Notes: a model not told the origin generated them from the sequence alone. A DNA stretch of 64,000 nt from Megaustenia siamemsis (GCA_032433765.1 JAVIAB010000025.1:33148115-33212114), one strand, 5' to 3'; shown: positions 43,398 through 55,353, counted from the stretch's first letter. Numbers and translations: made by a program.

Positions 43398-46300
43398 TCG
43401 TTAAAGTGCTGACATATAAAACACATAAACTTACAATATCACTCTTGTCAAAGTGCTGACATATAAAACACATAAACTTACAATATCACTCTTGTCAAAG
43501 TGCTGCTGACATATAAAACACATAAACTTACAATGTCACTCTTGTCAAAGTGCTGACATATAAAACACATAAACTTACATTGTCATTCTTGTCAAAGTGC
43601 TGACATATAAAAGACATAAACTTACAATTATCACTCTTGTCAAAGTGCTGACATATAAAACACATAAACTTACAATATTACTCTTGTGAAGTGCTGACAT
43701 ATAAAACAAGTGAACTTACAATATCACTCTTGTCAAAGTGCTGACATATAAAACACATAAACTTACATTGTCACTCTTGTCAAAGTGCTGACATATAAAA
43801 CACATAAACTTACAATGTCAATCATGTCAAAGTGCTGACATATAAAACACATAAACTTACAATATCACTCTTGTCAAAGTGCTGACATATAAAACACATA
43901 AACTTACAATGTCACGTCACTCTTGTCAAAGTGCTGACATATAAAACACATAAACTTACATTGTCACTCTTGTCAAAGTGCTGACATATCAAACACATCA
44001 ACTTACAATATCACTCTTGTCAAAGTGCTGACATATAAAACACATAAACTTACAATATCACTCTTGTCAAAGTGCTGACATATAAAACACATAAACTTAC
44101 AATATCACTCTTGTCAAAGTGCTGACATATAAAACACATAAACTTACAATACCACTCTTGTCAAAGTGCTGACATATAAAACACATAAACTTACAATTAT
44201 CACTCTTGTCAAAGTGCTGACATATAAAACACATAAACTTACAATATTACTCTTGTCAAAGTGCTGACATATAAAACATGTGAACTTACAATATCACTCT
44301 TGTCAAAGTGCTGACATATAAAACACATAAACTTACAATGTCACTCTTGTCAAAGTGCTGACATATAAAACACATAAACTTACAATATCACTCTTGTCAA
44401 AGTGCTGACATATAAAACACATAAACTTACAATATCACTCTTGTCAAAGTGCTGACATATAAAACACATAAACTTACAATACCACTCTTGTCAAAGTGCT
44501 GACATATAAAAGACATAAACTTACAATTATCACTCTTGTCAAAGTGCTGACATATAAAACACATAAACTTACAATATTACTCTTGTCAAAGTGCTGACAT
44601 ATAAAACATGTGAACTTACAATATCACTCTTGTCAAAGTGCTGACATATAAAACACATAAACTTACAATATCACTCTTGTCAAAGTGCTGACATATAAAA
44701 CACATAAACTTACAATATCACTCTTGTCAAAGTGCTGACATATAAAACACATAAACTTACAATATCACTCTTGTCAAAGTGCTGACATATAAAACACATA
44801 AACTTACAATGTCACGTCACTCTTGTCAAAGTGCTGACATATAAAACACATAAACTTACAATACCACTCTTGTCAAAGTGCTGACATATAAAAGACATAA
44901 ACTTACAATTATCACTCTTGTCAAAGTGCTGACATATAAAACACATAAACTTACAATATTACTCTTGTCAAAGTGCTGACATATAAAACATGTGAACTTA
45001 CAATATCACTCTTGTCAAAGTGCTGACATATAAAACACATAAACTTACAATATCACTCTTGTCAAAGTGCTGACATATAAAAACACATAAACTTACAATA
45101 TCACTCTTGTCAAAGTGCTGACATATAAAACACATAAACTTACAATATCACTCTTGTCAAAGTGCTGACATATAAAACACATAAACTTACAATGTCACTC
45201 TTGTCAAAGTGCTGACATATAAAACACATAAACTTACAATATCACTCTTGTCAAAGTGCTGACATATCTATTGACCTTTCGAGCCGTAACCGGCCCATAG
45301 GGCGTAGACCAAGATACACCTTCTCCTATATGAATTTTTGTTCTAGCAGTTTTCTTTTAAAGATATTTTATCAAATCTCGCCATCTGTCTCTGTTCTGTG
45401 CAAGCAGTTCTATCTCATTGAGGGAGCCGATTCCTGCTGCTCTTGCCTCTCTCATCAATGTTCTTCTCAGTGTCTCCCTGGGTCTTCCTCTTTTTCTTTT
45501 ACCTGTTGTTTCCCATATGAGGGCTTGCTTTGCTATTCGATTATTATCTCTTCTCATCACATGTCCAACGTATGACCATCGTCTTTTCTTTATTACTGAA
45601 GATATTAGTGGTTGATTGGCGATTTCTCTAATTTCCTCGTTTGTTTTGAATTCGTTCCATTCTATACCAAGTATTTTCCTTAGACATTTATTTTCGAATG
45701 CGTTCAACTTTGTTTCTATATCTCTTGTTGTTTTCCAGCTTTCACACGCATACGTAAGGGTTGATAGTACATTTGATTTGAATAGCCTAAGTTTTGTGTT
45801 TGTGCTAATGAGTTTTGATTTCCACAACTTTTCAAGGCTTCTGAAAGACATTGCTGCTTTAGCCAGTCTGATTCTAATTTCTTTGCTCGTATCCCCTTCT
45901 CGATCAATGTGACTTCCAAGATAGATGAAGTGATCGATCTCTTCTACTGGTTTGTTTTCCATGTATATTTTGTCACTTGTTGGAATTAAACTTTTCATGA
46001 CTTTAGTCTTTTCATGATTGACCTCAAGCCCAATTTTGCTGGCTATTGATGATAGTTCATTTGTGTTTTCCTGCATCGTTTTTATCTGATTGCTGATGAG
46101 AACTATGTCATCAGCAAAGTCCAGGTCCTCCAAATGGTCTCCTTGTATCCATTCGATGCCTTTATTACCAGTGCAGCATTTCTTCATTATGAAGTCCATA
46201 ACAATTCCAAATAACAAGGGCGATAAAATACATCCTTGTTTAACCCCAGTTTCTATTGGGAAACATTCGCTCAGTCCTTCCTCTGTTCGAACTGCACATG

Positions 46301-49300
46301 TGTAACCATCATACATGTCTTTGATAATATTTATGATTTTTGATGGTAAGCCATATTGCTTCAGAATTTTCCACAAAGAATCTCTATGAATACTATCAAA
46401 TGCTTTTTTGAAGTCGATGAAGTTAAGTACAAAAGGTTTTTTGCTTTTCAATGTGTTCCTCCAATATAAGTCGTAGAGTGAAAATGTGGTCAAGACAGCT
46501 TCTCCCTTTTCTAAACCCAGCCTGTTCTTCACGCATTACTGTATCTATTGAATCCTTTATTCTATTTAGGATGATTTTACAGAATAATTTTGAGGCAACT
46601 GACAAAAGTGTCACGCCTCTCCAATTGTTACAATCTCTAAGATTGCCCTTTTTTGGGATCTTAACAATGATTCCTTTTTTCCATTTATGAGGCGTCTTCT
46701 CTGTTTTCCAAATGATGTTGACATATAAAACACATAAACTTACAATGTCACTCTTGTCAAAGTGCTGACATATAAAACACATAAACTTACAATATCACTC
46801 TTGTCAAAGTGCTGACATATAAAACACATAAACTTACATTGTCACTCTTGTCAAAGTGCTGACATATCAAACACATAAATTTACAATATCACTCTTGTCA
46901 AAGTGCTGACATATAAAACACATAAACTTACAATATCACTCTTGTCAAAGTGCTGACATATAAAACACATAAACTTACAATACCACTCTTGTCAAAGTGC
47001 TGACATATAAAAGACATAAACTTACAATTATCACTCTTGTCAAAGTGCTGACATATAAAACACATAAACTTACAATATTACTCTTGTCATAGTGCTGACA
47101 TATAAAACATGTGAACTTACAATATCACTCTTGTCAAAGTGCTGACATATAAAACACATAAACTTACAATATCACTCTTGTCAAAGTGCTGACATATAAA
47201 ACACATAAACTTACAATATCACTCTTGTCAAAGTGCTGACATATAAAACACATAAACTTACATTGTCACTCTTGTCAAAGTGCTGACATATCAAACACAT
47301 CAACTTACAATATCACTCTTGTCAAAGTGCTGTCATATAAAACACATAAACTTACAATATCACTCTTGTCAAAGTGCTGACATATAAAACACATAAACTT
47401 ACAATATCACTCTTGTCAAAGTGCTGACATATAAAACACATAAACTTACAATACCACTCTTGTCAAAGTGCTGACATATAAAAGACATAAACTTACAATT
47501 ATCACTCTTGTCAAAGTGCTGACATATCAAACACATAAACTTACAATATTACTCTTGTCAAAGTACTGACATATAAAACATGTGAACTTACAATATCACT
47601 CTTGTCAAAGTGCTGACATATAAAACACATAAACTTACAATACCACTCTTGTCAAAGTGCTGACATATAAAACACATAAACTTACAATATCACTCTTGTC
47701 AAAGTGCTGACATATAAAACACATAAACTTATAATATCACTCTTGTCAAAGTGCTGACATATAAAACACATAAACTTACAATATCACTCTTGTCAAAGTG
47801 CTGACATATAAAACACATAAACTTACAATGTCACGTCACTCTTGTCAAAGTGCTGACATATAAAACACATAAACTTACAATGTCACTCTTGTCAAAGTGC
47901 TGACATATAAAACACATAAACTTACAATATCACTCTTGTCAAAGTGCTGACATATAAAACACATAAACTTACATTGTCACGTCACTCTTGTCAAAGTGCT
48001 GACATATAAAACACATAAACTTACATTGTCACTCTTGTCAAAGTGCTGACATATCAAACACATAAACTTACAATATCACTCTTGTCAAAGTGCTGACATA
48101 TAAAACACATAAACTTACAATATCACTCTTGTCAAAGTGCTGACATATAAAACACATCAACTTACAATATCACTCTTGTCAAAGTGCTGACATATAAAAC
48201 ACATAAACTTACAATACCACTCTTGTCAAAGTGCTGACATATAAAACACATAAACTTACAATATTACTCTTGTCAAAGTGCTGACATATAAAACATGTGA
48301 ACTTACAATATCACTCTTGTCAAAGTGCTGACATATAAAACACATAAACTTACAATATCACTCTTGTCAAAGTGCTGACATATAAAACACATAAACTTAC
48401 AATGTCACTCTTGTCAAAGTGCTGACATATAAAACACATAAACTTACAATATCACTCTTGTCAAAGTGCTGACATATAAAACACATAAACTTACAATGTC
48501 ACGTCACTCTTGTCAAAGTGCTGACATATAAAACACATAAACTTACAATATCACTCTTGTCAAAGTGCTGACATATAAAACACATAAACTTACAATACCA
48601 CTCTTGTCAAAGTGCTGACATATAAAAGACATAAACTTACAATTATCACTCTTGTCAAAGTGCTGACATATAGAACACATAAACTTACAATATTACTCTT
48701 GTCAAAGTGCTGACATATAAAACATGTGAACTTACAATATCACTCTTGTCAAAGTGCTGACATATAAAACACATAAACTTACAATGTCACGTCACTCTTG
48801 TCAAAGTGCTGACATATAAAAGACATAAACTTACAATATCACTCTTGTCAAAGTGCTGACATATAAAACACATAAACTTACAATACCACTCTTGTCAAAG
48901 TGCTGACATATAAAAGACATAAACTTACAATTATCACTCTTGTCAAAGTGCTGACATATAGAACACATAAACTTACAATATTACTCTTGTCAAAGTGCTG
49001 ACATATAAAACATGTGAACTTACAATATCACTCTTGTCAAAGTGCTGACATATAAAACACATAAACTTACAATACCACTCTTGTCAAAGTGCTGACATAT
49101 AAAAGACATAAACTTACAATATCACTCTTGTCAAAGTGCTGACATATAAAACACATAAACTTACAATATCACTCTTGTCAAAGTGCTGACATATAAAACA
49201 CATAAACTTACAATATCACTCTTGTCAAAGTGCTGACATATAAAACACATAAACTTACAATGTCACTCTTGTCAAAGTGCTGACATATAAAACACATAAA

Positions 49301-49403
49301 CTTACAATATCACTCTTGTCAAAGTGCTGACATATAAAACACATAAACTTACAATGTCACGTCACTCTTTCAAAGTGCTGACATATAAAACACATAAACT
49401 TAC
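43398..49403. repeat. Minisatellite, 47-bp unit, about 97 copies, each with exon end and splice donor
   Basis: The unit is acatataaaacacataaact, tacaatatcactcttgtcaa, agtgctg. On the gene strand each unit reads CACTTTGACAAGAGTGA, then TATT|GTAAGTTTATGTG. This is the end of exon 49555-49404 (encoding HFDKSDI) plus its donor and first intron bases. Some units have a 5-base insertion (gtcacgtcac), and ordered variants (atacc, aattatc, atattac, acatgtgaac) recur as blocks. A LINE C copy (45268-46718) splits the array. The unit length is not a multiple of three. Confidence 0.96.
45268..46718 (-). mobile_element. LINE family C, longest copy, inside the 47-bp array
   Basis: The minus-strand ORF 46532-45357 (391 residues) covers most of an RT: PFVLNFIDFKKAFDSIHRDS, IETGVKQGCILSPLLFGIVM, LEDLDFADDIVLISNQ (intact FADD), EIDHFIYLGSHIDREGD, ACESWKTTRDIETKLNAFEN, RRWSYVGHVMRRDNN, GKRKRGRPRETLRRTL. 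The upstream frame (46780-46423) holds WKKGIIVKIPKKGNLRDCNN, WRGVTLLSVASKLF and EEQAGFRKGRSCLDHIFTLR; a single frameshift near 46440 separates the two. No endonuclease: 5'-truncated. Flanks tgacatat at 45260-45267 and 46719-46726 are a likely target duplication. It is the best-preserved LINE here. Confidence 0.93.
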
Positions 49404-49555
49404 AATGTCACTCTTGTCAAAGTGCAACTCTGTTTTTTTAACACAGAGAAAATCAACCACTCCCAGCTCAGACAGGAAGTTATGCCAGGATTGAATGTCA
49501 AGTTGAGTGCGGGACGCAGGCAAGTATGCACCATCTACAAGTGTCCAATCAATAC
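49404..49555 (-). CDS. Host gene exon (3rd visible) whose 3' end is copied by the 47-bp array
   Basis: The acceptor is GTTAATTTCAG before 49555 and the donor is GACATT|GTAAGT at 49404, giving 152 nt. The two first bases (GT) complete Gly with the G left by exon 56223-56023; it ends in phase 0. The translation: IDWTLVDGAYLPASRTQLDI, QSWHNFLSELGVVDFLCVKK, TELHFDKSDI. The motif 'W.LVD..YL........bQ.W..FLSELGVxDFLxVKK' is a hallmark I associate with NO VEIN and sacsin-like proteins and gives the strongest family signal. The donor is followed at once by dozens of repeats of HFDKSDI-coding sequence plus donor. Use of the next donor would add 47 nt and shift the frame. Confidence 0.9.
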
Positions 49556-50104
49556 CTGAAATTAACAGACAAAAACATCACAGATTAGAAATAAAATCGT
49601 GGGACATATATTGATCTCTGATATGGGGATATGCTGTATAGAGATATCATCATCTTGTGCTGATCTGTGTTTTTCCTCTTATGTATAATCTTATCACAAA
49701 TGACGTTAATCCTACATTATACCGCCGTAAAAATTACCATCTTAAAATAAAAATTCTTGAAATTTAAGAGTTTGCTATGCACAAACATTCACCCCTTCCC
49801 TATACCTACTACTTTCGACGACCCCTGAATGTTGGATTTGTTTCCTCTGATGTTATCTCCGGCCATATGCTCAAAAAGAAGGGTGAGATCAGAAAGATTT
49901 AGATGCTATCTGCAAAACTGCAGATCTGGCGTGGCTCCCAGATCTTTATGTTAGTCAAGAAAGATTTTGTCAGGAGTTATGAGGAGGTCAGGCGTAGACT
50001 TGTGAAACAGTTTATCATTTCACACTACGGATTTTGCAGAGGAGATCTGGATACACAGCCATCAACACATGCAGGATAAAATGAGCATACTTGATGAGAG
50101 ATTA
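49556..50104. other. Intron sequence, no gene recognised
   Basis: It contains the ~55-base block at 49800-49855 also present at 25896-25945. 49860-50100 may be a diverged part of LINE D upstream of the recognisable region (gaggtcaggcgtagacttgt), but no motif confirms it. Confidence 0.4.
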
Positions 50105-50860
50105 CAACAGCTAGGACTGAAGATTAATCAGAGATAAGACCAACATTATGAGAATTAATACAGTTGGCAATAACCAAATAAAATTAGGAGAAATACCTCT
50201 ACTAGATGTACAATCTTACATATATCTGGGCAGTAATATAGATAAAGAGGGAAGAACAGAAAATGATACCAAAATAAGGATATCAAAAGCAAGAGGAGCT
50301 TTTGTTGCACTGGGAAACATATGGAAGTCCAAAGAAAATAGGTTAAATACAAAAATAACAATTTTCAACTTCAATGTTAAGTCAGCCCTATTATATGGCT
50401 GTGAAACATGGAGAACAACAAAATTGACAATCATGAAGATACAGGCTTTCATTAATGGATGCTTACGCAGAATAAAAGGATGGAAATGGCAGGACAAAAT
50501 CACCAACATAGAATTATGGAAATGTACCAGTCAAATACCAGTGGATAAAGAGATACAGCGAAGACGATGGCGCTGGATAGGACACACACTGCGGAATCCA
50601 ACTGAGAGTATTACACAACAGGCCCTTTTTTGGAATCCCCAGGGGAAAAGACATAGAGGAAGACCAAGAAATTCTTGGAGAAGACAGATAGAAGCAGAGA
50701 TGAAGATGATGGGGAAGACATGGAATGATCTTAAAAGAATGGCAAGAAACAGAATGATTTGGAAAGTGTTTGTTGAAGACCTATGCTCCACAGGGAGCTG
50801 AAAGTGTTTGTTGAAGACCTATGCTCCACAGGGAGCTGAAAGGTAGAAGAAGATCTGAGC
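50105..50860 (+). mobile_element. LINE family D 3' half (RTE-like)
   Basis: The ORF 50148-50801 (217 residues) is the post-polymerase region: VQSYIYLGSNIDKEGRTEND, IWKSKENRLNTKI, LLYGCETWRTTKLTIMKIQA, FINGCLRRIKGWKW, RRRWRWIGHTLRNPTE, QGKRHRGRPRNSWRRQ. It is intact over this length but lacks RT core and endonuclease. The last ~45 bases (gaaagtgtttgttgaagacc...) are tandemly duplicated at 50757-50845. Other copies are at 11750-11966 and 63752-64000. Confidence 0.92.
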
Positions 50861-51069
50861 GCTATGGACTGTTGTTCGACGAGGATAATCCTAAGACTAA
50901 CTCTATCACACACTGATTCTGAATAAGGTAGCAGTTAACTCAGCGATCCTTACAACTCTTCACAGAAGACTAGATGCTACTTCTTTTACAGCTTAATTAT
51001 GTGCAACAAATATATAGCAGACATTGAGCTGGTCCAAATGTGCATTGGATTTGTTTCATCATCTGTATA

Positions 51070-51668
51070 TCATCATCATCAAGTATCGGGCCTACTGGCG
51101 TAGGTGATCATGTCTCTCCATAACTTTCGATCTCGGCAGCTATTTATCATTTCTGTTGTTGACCTGCCAAGCCATTCTCTTAAGCTGTCTGGTATTTTTT
51201 CTCTTTGTTTCCCTCTATCTCTTCGTCCCTCAATTTTTCCAGTTGTTACAATATATTCCAGTTGTTTTCTTCTCATTACATGACCAAAAAAATGATGATT
51301 GTTTCTTCCTAATATTGGAAATTAGCTCTTTTTTGCTTTGACCTCTCTCAGAACATCTTCGTTACTCTTCTTATCTGTCCATGGTACTCTCAATATTCTT
51401 CTGTAAAACCACATTTCTACAGACTCCAGTGATTTTCTTGTCTGTTGTCCTATTGTCCATGATTCACATCCATACGTTAAGACTGGCTCTACGTAACATT
51501 TAAGAACTCTTTTTCTTGTTCCTATTGTCAAAAATGGATTGCATAGTTTCTTCCTCATTTTATGAAAATCTGCTTATGCCTGAGCCATTCTACATCTCAC
51601 CTCTGTTGTACATCTTCCGTCTGAGGTTAACAAAGTTCCCAAATATTTAAATTCATTTACTTGTCATC
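51070..51668 (-). mobile_element. LINE family B 3' fragment
   Basis: It begins with the tail tcatcatcatcaagtatcggg, then minus frames 51276-51079 (EYIVTTGKIEGRRDRGKQRE) and 51558-51322 (YGCESWTIGQQTRKSLESVE, MWFYRRILRVPWTDKK). The 5' border is near 51668, in the NEFKYLGT region. A few base changes disrupt the frame. Confidence 0.9.
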
Positions 51669-51799
51669 TGTATATGGCTATTTCAAATGCTGTCCCAGTT
51701 TACTGTGCATATTTGGAAGGTAAAGTGATTTGATCACATCTTGAAAGTTGATGACTAGCACAACTTTTTATTTAAATATGTACTTTTTTAGTATGCTCC

Positions 51800-52230
51800 A
51801 GTTTTAGTTATTTGAAGGCCTCGGTATCACTGCAAACAAATGAAACGCCATAATTGCTCAAAACCGCCCGTGCCGGTGGAATCATCCATATTAACATCTC
51901 ATTGAATATCCAAACAAAGAAAGGCAGCTGCAGTCCCCATCATAGCAATCACAGCACATGTCAAAAGACATGAGGCATATCAGCCCCGACAGTGAATGCA
52001 ATTGAACTGTACTTTGTCATACGATATCATCATTCATCTTAAGCAATCTGAATATAGAAACACCATCCAGATGAAACACCTCACAGTGTGCACAGAGCAC
52101 TAAACTCAGTAGCTCTGGCAACAATCCAGACTTGGAATATGAAGAAACTGCAACAAGGAACACTTTTCAGACAGTGCCTCAACAATTTCTGTCACCTATC
52201 CACCATATTGACCGGAAGTCACACTCCAGT
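51800..52230. mobile_element. Second copy of the 10551-10906 retroposon
   Basis: It shares ggtatcactgcaaac, taattgctcaaaaccgcccg, agaaaggcagctgcagtccc, cttggaatatgaagaaactg and cctatccaccatat with that element, plus ~60 extra bases in the middle. No duplication resolved. Confidence 0.72.
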
Positions 52231-52779
52231 TTTCTCTTAGAAAGGTTGGCTTTGGCAGTAATGTCTTCATTGTTTGTAACTGTTGCCCTACATCATTCAA
52301 CTATTATATATATTTCCTGCCTTGTCCCCACCTCCAAATCAGACAAGAAACAGATTCATAGAAAGAGAGAATACTCGACGAAAGAAAAGAACAAATAACA
52401 TTTCTAGTGGCACTAAAAAATCAATAGTCAACTATGACTGAAGGAGACTAATATAGTCAACTATGACTGACAGAGGCTACTATAGTCATAGAGAAAACAT
52501 AGAGAAAAACAGCTGTGCTTTTTTGTGTGTAGTTAAAAAAAAAGTGTTAATATTGTGTTTACAGTGTTTTTACAGTATTTTTTTCTCCCAAAGAGTTGAC
52601 ATTTTTTCAGTTGCTGTGATTGTTGATGACCAAAGATTAGCTGACATTCACTTTGAATTACTATGACCAGATCTATATGATGATAAGTTGACAATTATGG
52701 TTTACATTTTTTTTGTTAAAATTTGTTTGTCTTGGTCATTTATCTCCAATTTTTCATTTTACATGTCTTGTATCATCTT

Positions 52780-53010
52780 AATATTCTATCTATTGTCCTT
52801 TCGAGCCGAAGACGGCACATAGGGCAGAACCACAATCTCAAAAACAGAAACCTTGCGTGCCAAAATGGCACATATTGCAGAAATCACTGCTTCTAAAATC
52901 TATGGTTCTGTTTCCATAACAATACTTTTTACAATGACAACTTGTCAAGCCATCGATCAACTCCTTAGTCACCTCTTACGACATGCCTGGAAGGTCACAG
53001 TGTCACTATC
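52780..53010 (-). mobile_element. Dispersed repeat copy (as 21650-22010), inverse orientation
   Basis: It starts tctatctattgtcctttcga, then cacatagggcagaaccacaa, tgcgtgccaaaatggcacat, tgacaacttgtcaagccatc and cctggaaggtcacagtgtca. This is the minus-strand match to 21650-22010 with its tail at the left. Confidence 0.75.
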
Positions 53011-53084
53011 ATCTTGATATTGGTGAAATCTAATTCCTTGTTCAATTATCTAAAAAAAATCCATATATAATATATTATATTATA

Positions 53085-53542
53085 GACAATAGAAACAAGA
53101 AAGAGTTCTTAAATGTTATGTATAGCCAGTCTTAACATATGGATCTGAATCATGGACAAGAGGACAACAGACAAGAAAATCATTGGAGTCTGTAGAAATG
53201 TGGTTTTACAAAAGAATGTTGAGAATACCATGGACAGCTAAGAAGAGTAATGAAAATGTTCTGAAAGAGGCCAAAGCAAAAAAAGAGCTAATTTCCAATA
53301 TTAGGAAGAAACAATCATCATTTCTTTGGCCACGTAATGAGAAGAGAACAACTGGAATATATTGTAACAACTGGGAAAATTGAGGGACGAAGAGATAGGG
53401 GAAAGCAAAGAGAAAAAATACCAGACAGCTTAAGAGAATGGCTTGGCAGAAGGTCAACAACAGAAATGATAAATAACTGTCGAGATCAAAAATTGTGGAG
53501 AGACATGATGACCTATGCCAGCAGACCCAGTAATTGATGATG
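53085..53542 (+). mobile_element. LINE family B 3' fragment flanked by a ~75-bp direct repeat
   Basis: Plus frames: MESVEMWFYKRMLRIPWTAK (53183-53383) and EYIVTTGKIEGRRDRGKQRE with [15 protein letters not shown] (53337-53537); it ends taattgatgatgatc. Directly before (53011-53087) and after (53543-53618) is the same ~75-base sequence (atcttgatattggtgaaatc taattcc), slightly diverged. Confidence 0.88.
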
Positions 53543-53618
53543 ATCTTGATATTGGTGAAATCTAATTCCTTGTTGAATTATCTAGAAAATCCATGTATAA
53601 TCTATTATGTGTTAGATA

Positions 53619-54115
53619 AAGATAAAAGATGCAGATGTAGTTTAAAATCACAAATGTCCATAAAAAATGTTGCCACTGAAATCTCTTCTGATGCACTGAC
53701 AAATACCTTCTGTGTGGCCCTTTTCGTCTTGTCAGACGGTCTAGTGGAGGCTATTGTGTATTTTTTGAGGTATTGTTTTTGACGGACAGCTTCTCTCGTG
53801 GCTAATTCTACCAATGTTTGACAAATACACGCGGTCACATAATGAACAAGTCAGGCTCGCTGGTCCACAGGGTTTACCATCCTTTTTCATGAGTCTTTTC
53901 TCTTCTAAGTTTTGTCTTAGCACAGTCTCAAATGTTGTTATACCGTTCCTTATACATGCTTTCCATGATGTGCGATCACTTGACAGATGTTGCCAGTCGT
54001 TTTCACAGATGGAGAAGTCTTTCAGAGATGATTTGCAGATATCTCTATATTGTAGTTTAGGTCTACCAATTGTCTTTTTCCGTGTATTAGTTCACCATAC
54101 ATATACCTTCTGTAT
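53619..54115 (-). mobile_element. LINE 3' end with C-terminal zinc-finger-like motif
   Basis: Minus-strand reading shows GRPKLQYRDICKSSLKDFSI, NDWQHLSSDRTSWKAC, then (53923-53741) CSLCDRVYLSNIGRISHERS with spacing C-x2-C...H...C. This combination (R-W-K helix region and a C-terminal C2H2-like finger ending ISHxRSC) is frequent at the ends of some animal non-LTR ORFs. Frames are broken between the pieces. The family differs from A to E. Confidence 0.7.
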
Positions 54116-54132
54116 TGAAAGATAATAATTAA

Positions 54133-54390
54133 CTTACCTGGAAAAATAATGTTGTCCAGCTCAAACAATGATTTAGACATTCTGAGTTGAAAGATGAAGG
54201 TAATGCAAAAAAAAAGTGTCATTGACAAGCTGGTACAGAAGGTGGACACGTGGGTCCTGTGATGAGCAGAAACTAGAGGAATTATCAAGCAAATCCTCAA
54301 ATGAGAGACAAAAAAGAAAGGCCAACCTAGGGAGATACTGTGAAGAACACTGACAGGAGAGAGATTGAAAAGTTCATCTAGAATCAAAAT
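54133..54390 (-). other. Exon-like duplicated segment, copy 1
   Basis: About 90 percent identical by eye to 55354-55612. On the minus strand a pyrimidine-rich stretch ends CTTTCAACTCAG, followed by 44 bases encoding MSKSLFELDNIIFPG and a donor CCAG|GTAAGTTAATT (border at 54138). It ends FPG plus one base, as does exon 56223-56023. It does not fit host gene phase as an internal exon, so it may be a decayed or duplicated exon or chance. Confidence 0.45.
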
Positions 54391-54587
54391 CTTAATAGAG
54401 CTTACAGTGCCATTTGAATCTAGGATAGAGGAACAACACATATTTAAACTATCCAAATACAAGGATCTCGCCATCGAGCCGAGACAGCAGGGATTGCAGA
54501 GTTGAGTGTTTTCTTTCGGTGGTGGTTAGTGCCAGAGGAATCACAACCCCATCCCTCTACGACCTCTTAAAGATGCTAGGAATTAAA

Positions 54588-54616
54588 GGGGGGGGGGGGG
54601 GGGGGGGGGGGGGGGG
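54588..54616. repeat. G29 homopolymer
   Basis: An uninterrupted run of 29 G. It has potential to form quadruplex structures and is a likely site of sequencing or assembly length error. Confidence 0.97.
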
Positions 54617-55259
54617 AAGAGAGAAATGCGGTTAAGAACAATGGAGACTATTGCTGAGTCAGCCGAAAGAGCGTCATGCTGGCTGTGGCAGAATCGTGAC
54701 AGACCAACAGTCAAATAATATTATGTCCAGACCAGACGATCGGGCGACTATTTTATACCTTGACCACTTCTTGCTCCCACATAAGTCAAAAGAGTAGGGA
54801 GAATCGAAGTAGGGCCCGAAACGAAGCTATAAGAAGTGACATAAGCGACCGGAGGTGAGCATCAGACCAGGTGTTTGTGGCAACGGCAGTCCAAACAATA
54901 AGTCCTCAAACAATAGGAAGGCCAGACAACTAGGCGTTAATTTTTCATCCGCAACTTCTGAATTCCCGCGAAAGTCAGACACTGATGGGTCTAAAATTGC
55001 GTTGTCAATAGTAGCCACGTTATTTCGACTGAAAAGCGCAGCAATGTACTAGGATAAACCAAGACAGTTAAGGTAAGCTATTTCGAGTGTCTTGCTTATT
55101 ATTAAGTGTAGCTATTTTGTGCCGAACATACATACAATGTAAGCCTAAGGTTAGGTTAGTTAAACTATTTTCGAGTGGTTTATGCATTAAGTGTAGTTAT
55201 TTTACATAAACATACTGTGTAAGCCTTAGAGGCAATGCAGCAGTTGCTCGACAGCGACC
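54617..55259. other. Intron stretch between two poly-G runs, no gene recognised
   Basis: Somewhat GC-richer than its surroundings (around 54640-55030). Frames at 54855-55052 (+) and 55018-54827 (-) overlap each other and show no domain. Internal short repeat: tatttcgagtg/ttttcgagtgg near 55080 and 55168. Confidence 0.4.
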
Positions 55260-55279
55260 GGGGGGGGGGGGGGGGGGGG
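55260..55279. repeat. G20 homopolymer
   Basis: A run of 20 G followed by t and four G. It is the second such run within 700 bases, each lying shortly beside a copy of the duplicated exon-like segment. Confidence 0.97.
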
Positions 55280-55353
55280 TGGGGAATCTTCTGATGATCA
55301 GATTACCTCCTGCGTGACGCTCTGTACAAAGAGTTTAATACTACTAATAATTA

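Noticed and set aside
50148..50801. Intact 217-codon gene
   Set aside because: Matches the C-terminal region of an RTE-like LINE (GHTLRNP, GRPRNSW) and occurs in other truncated copies; a fragment, not a host gene.
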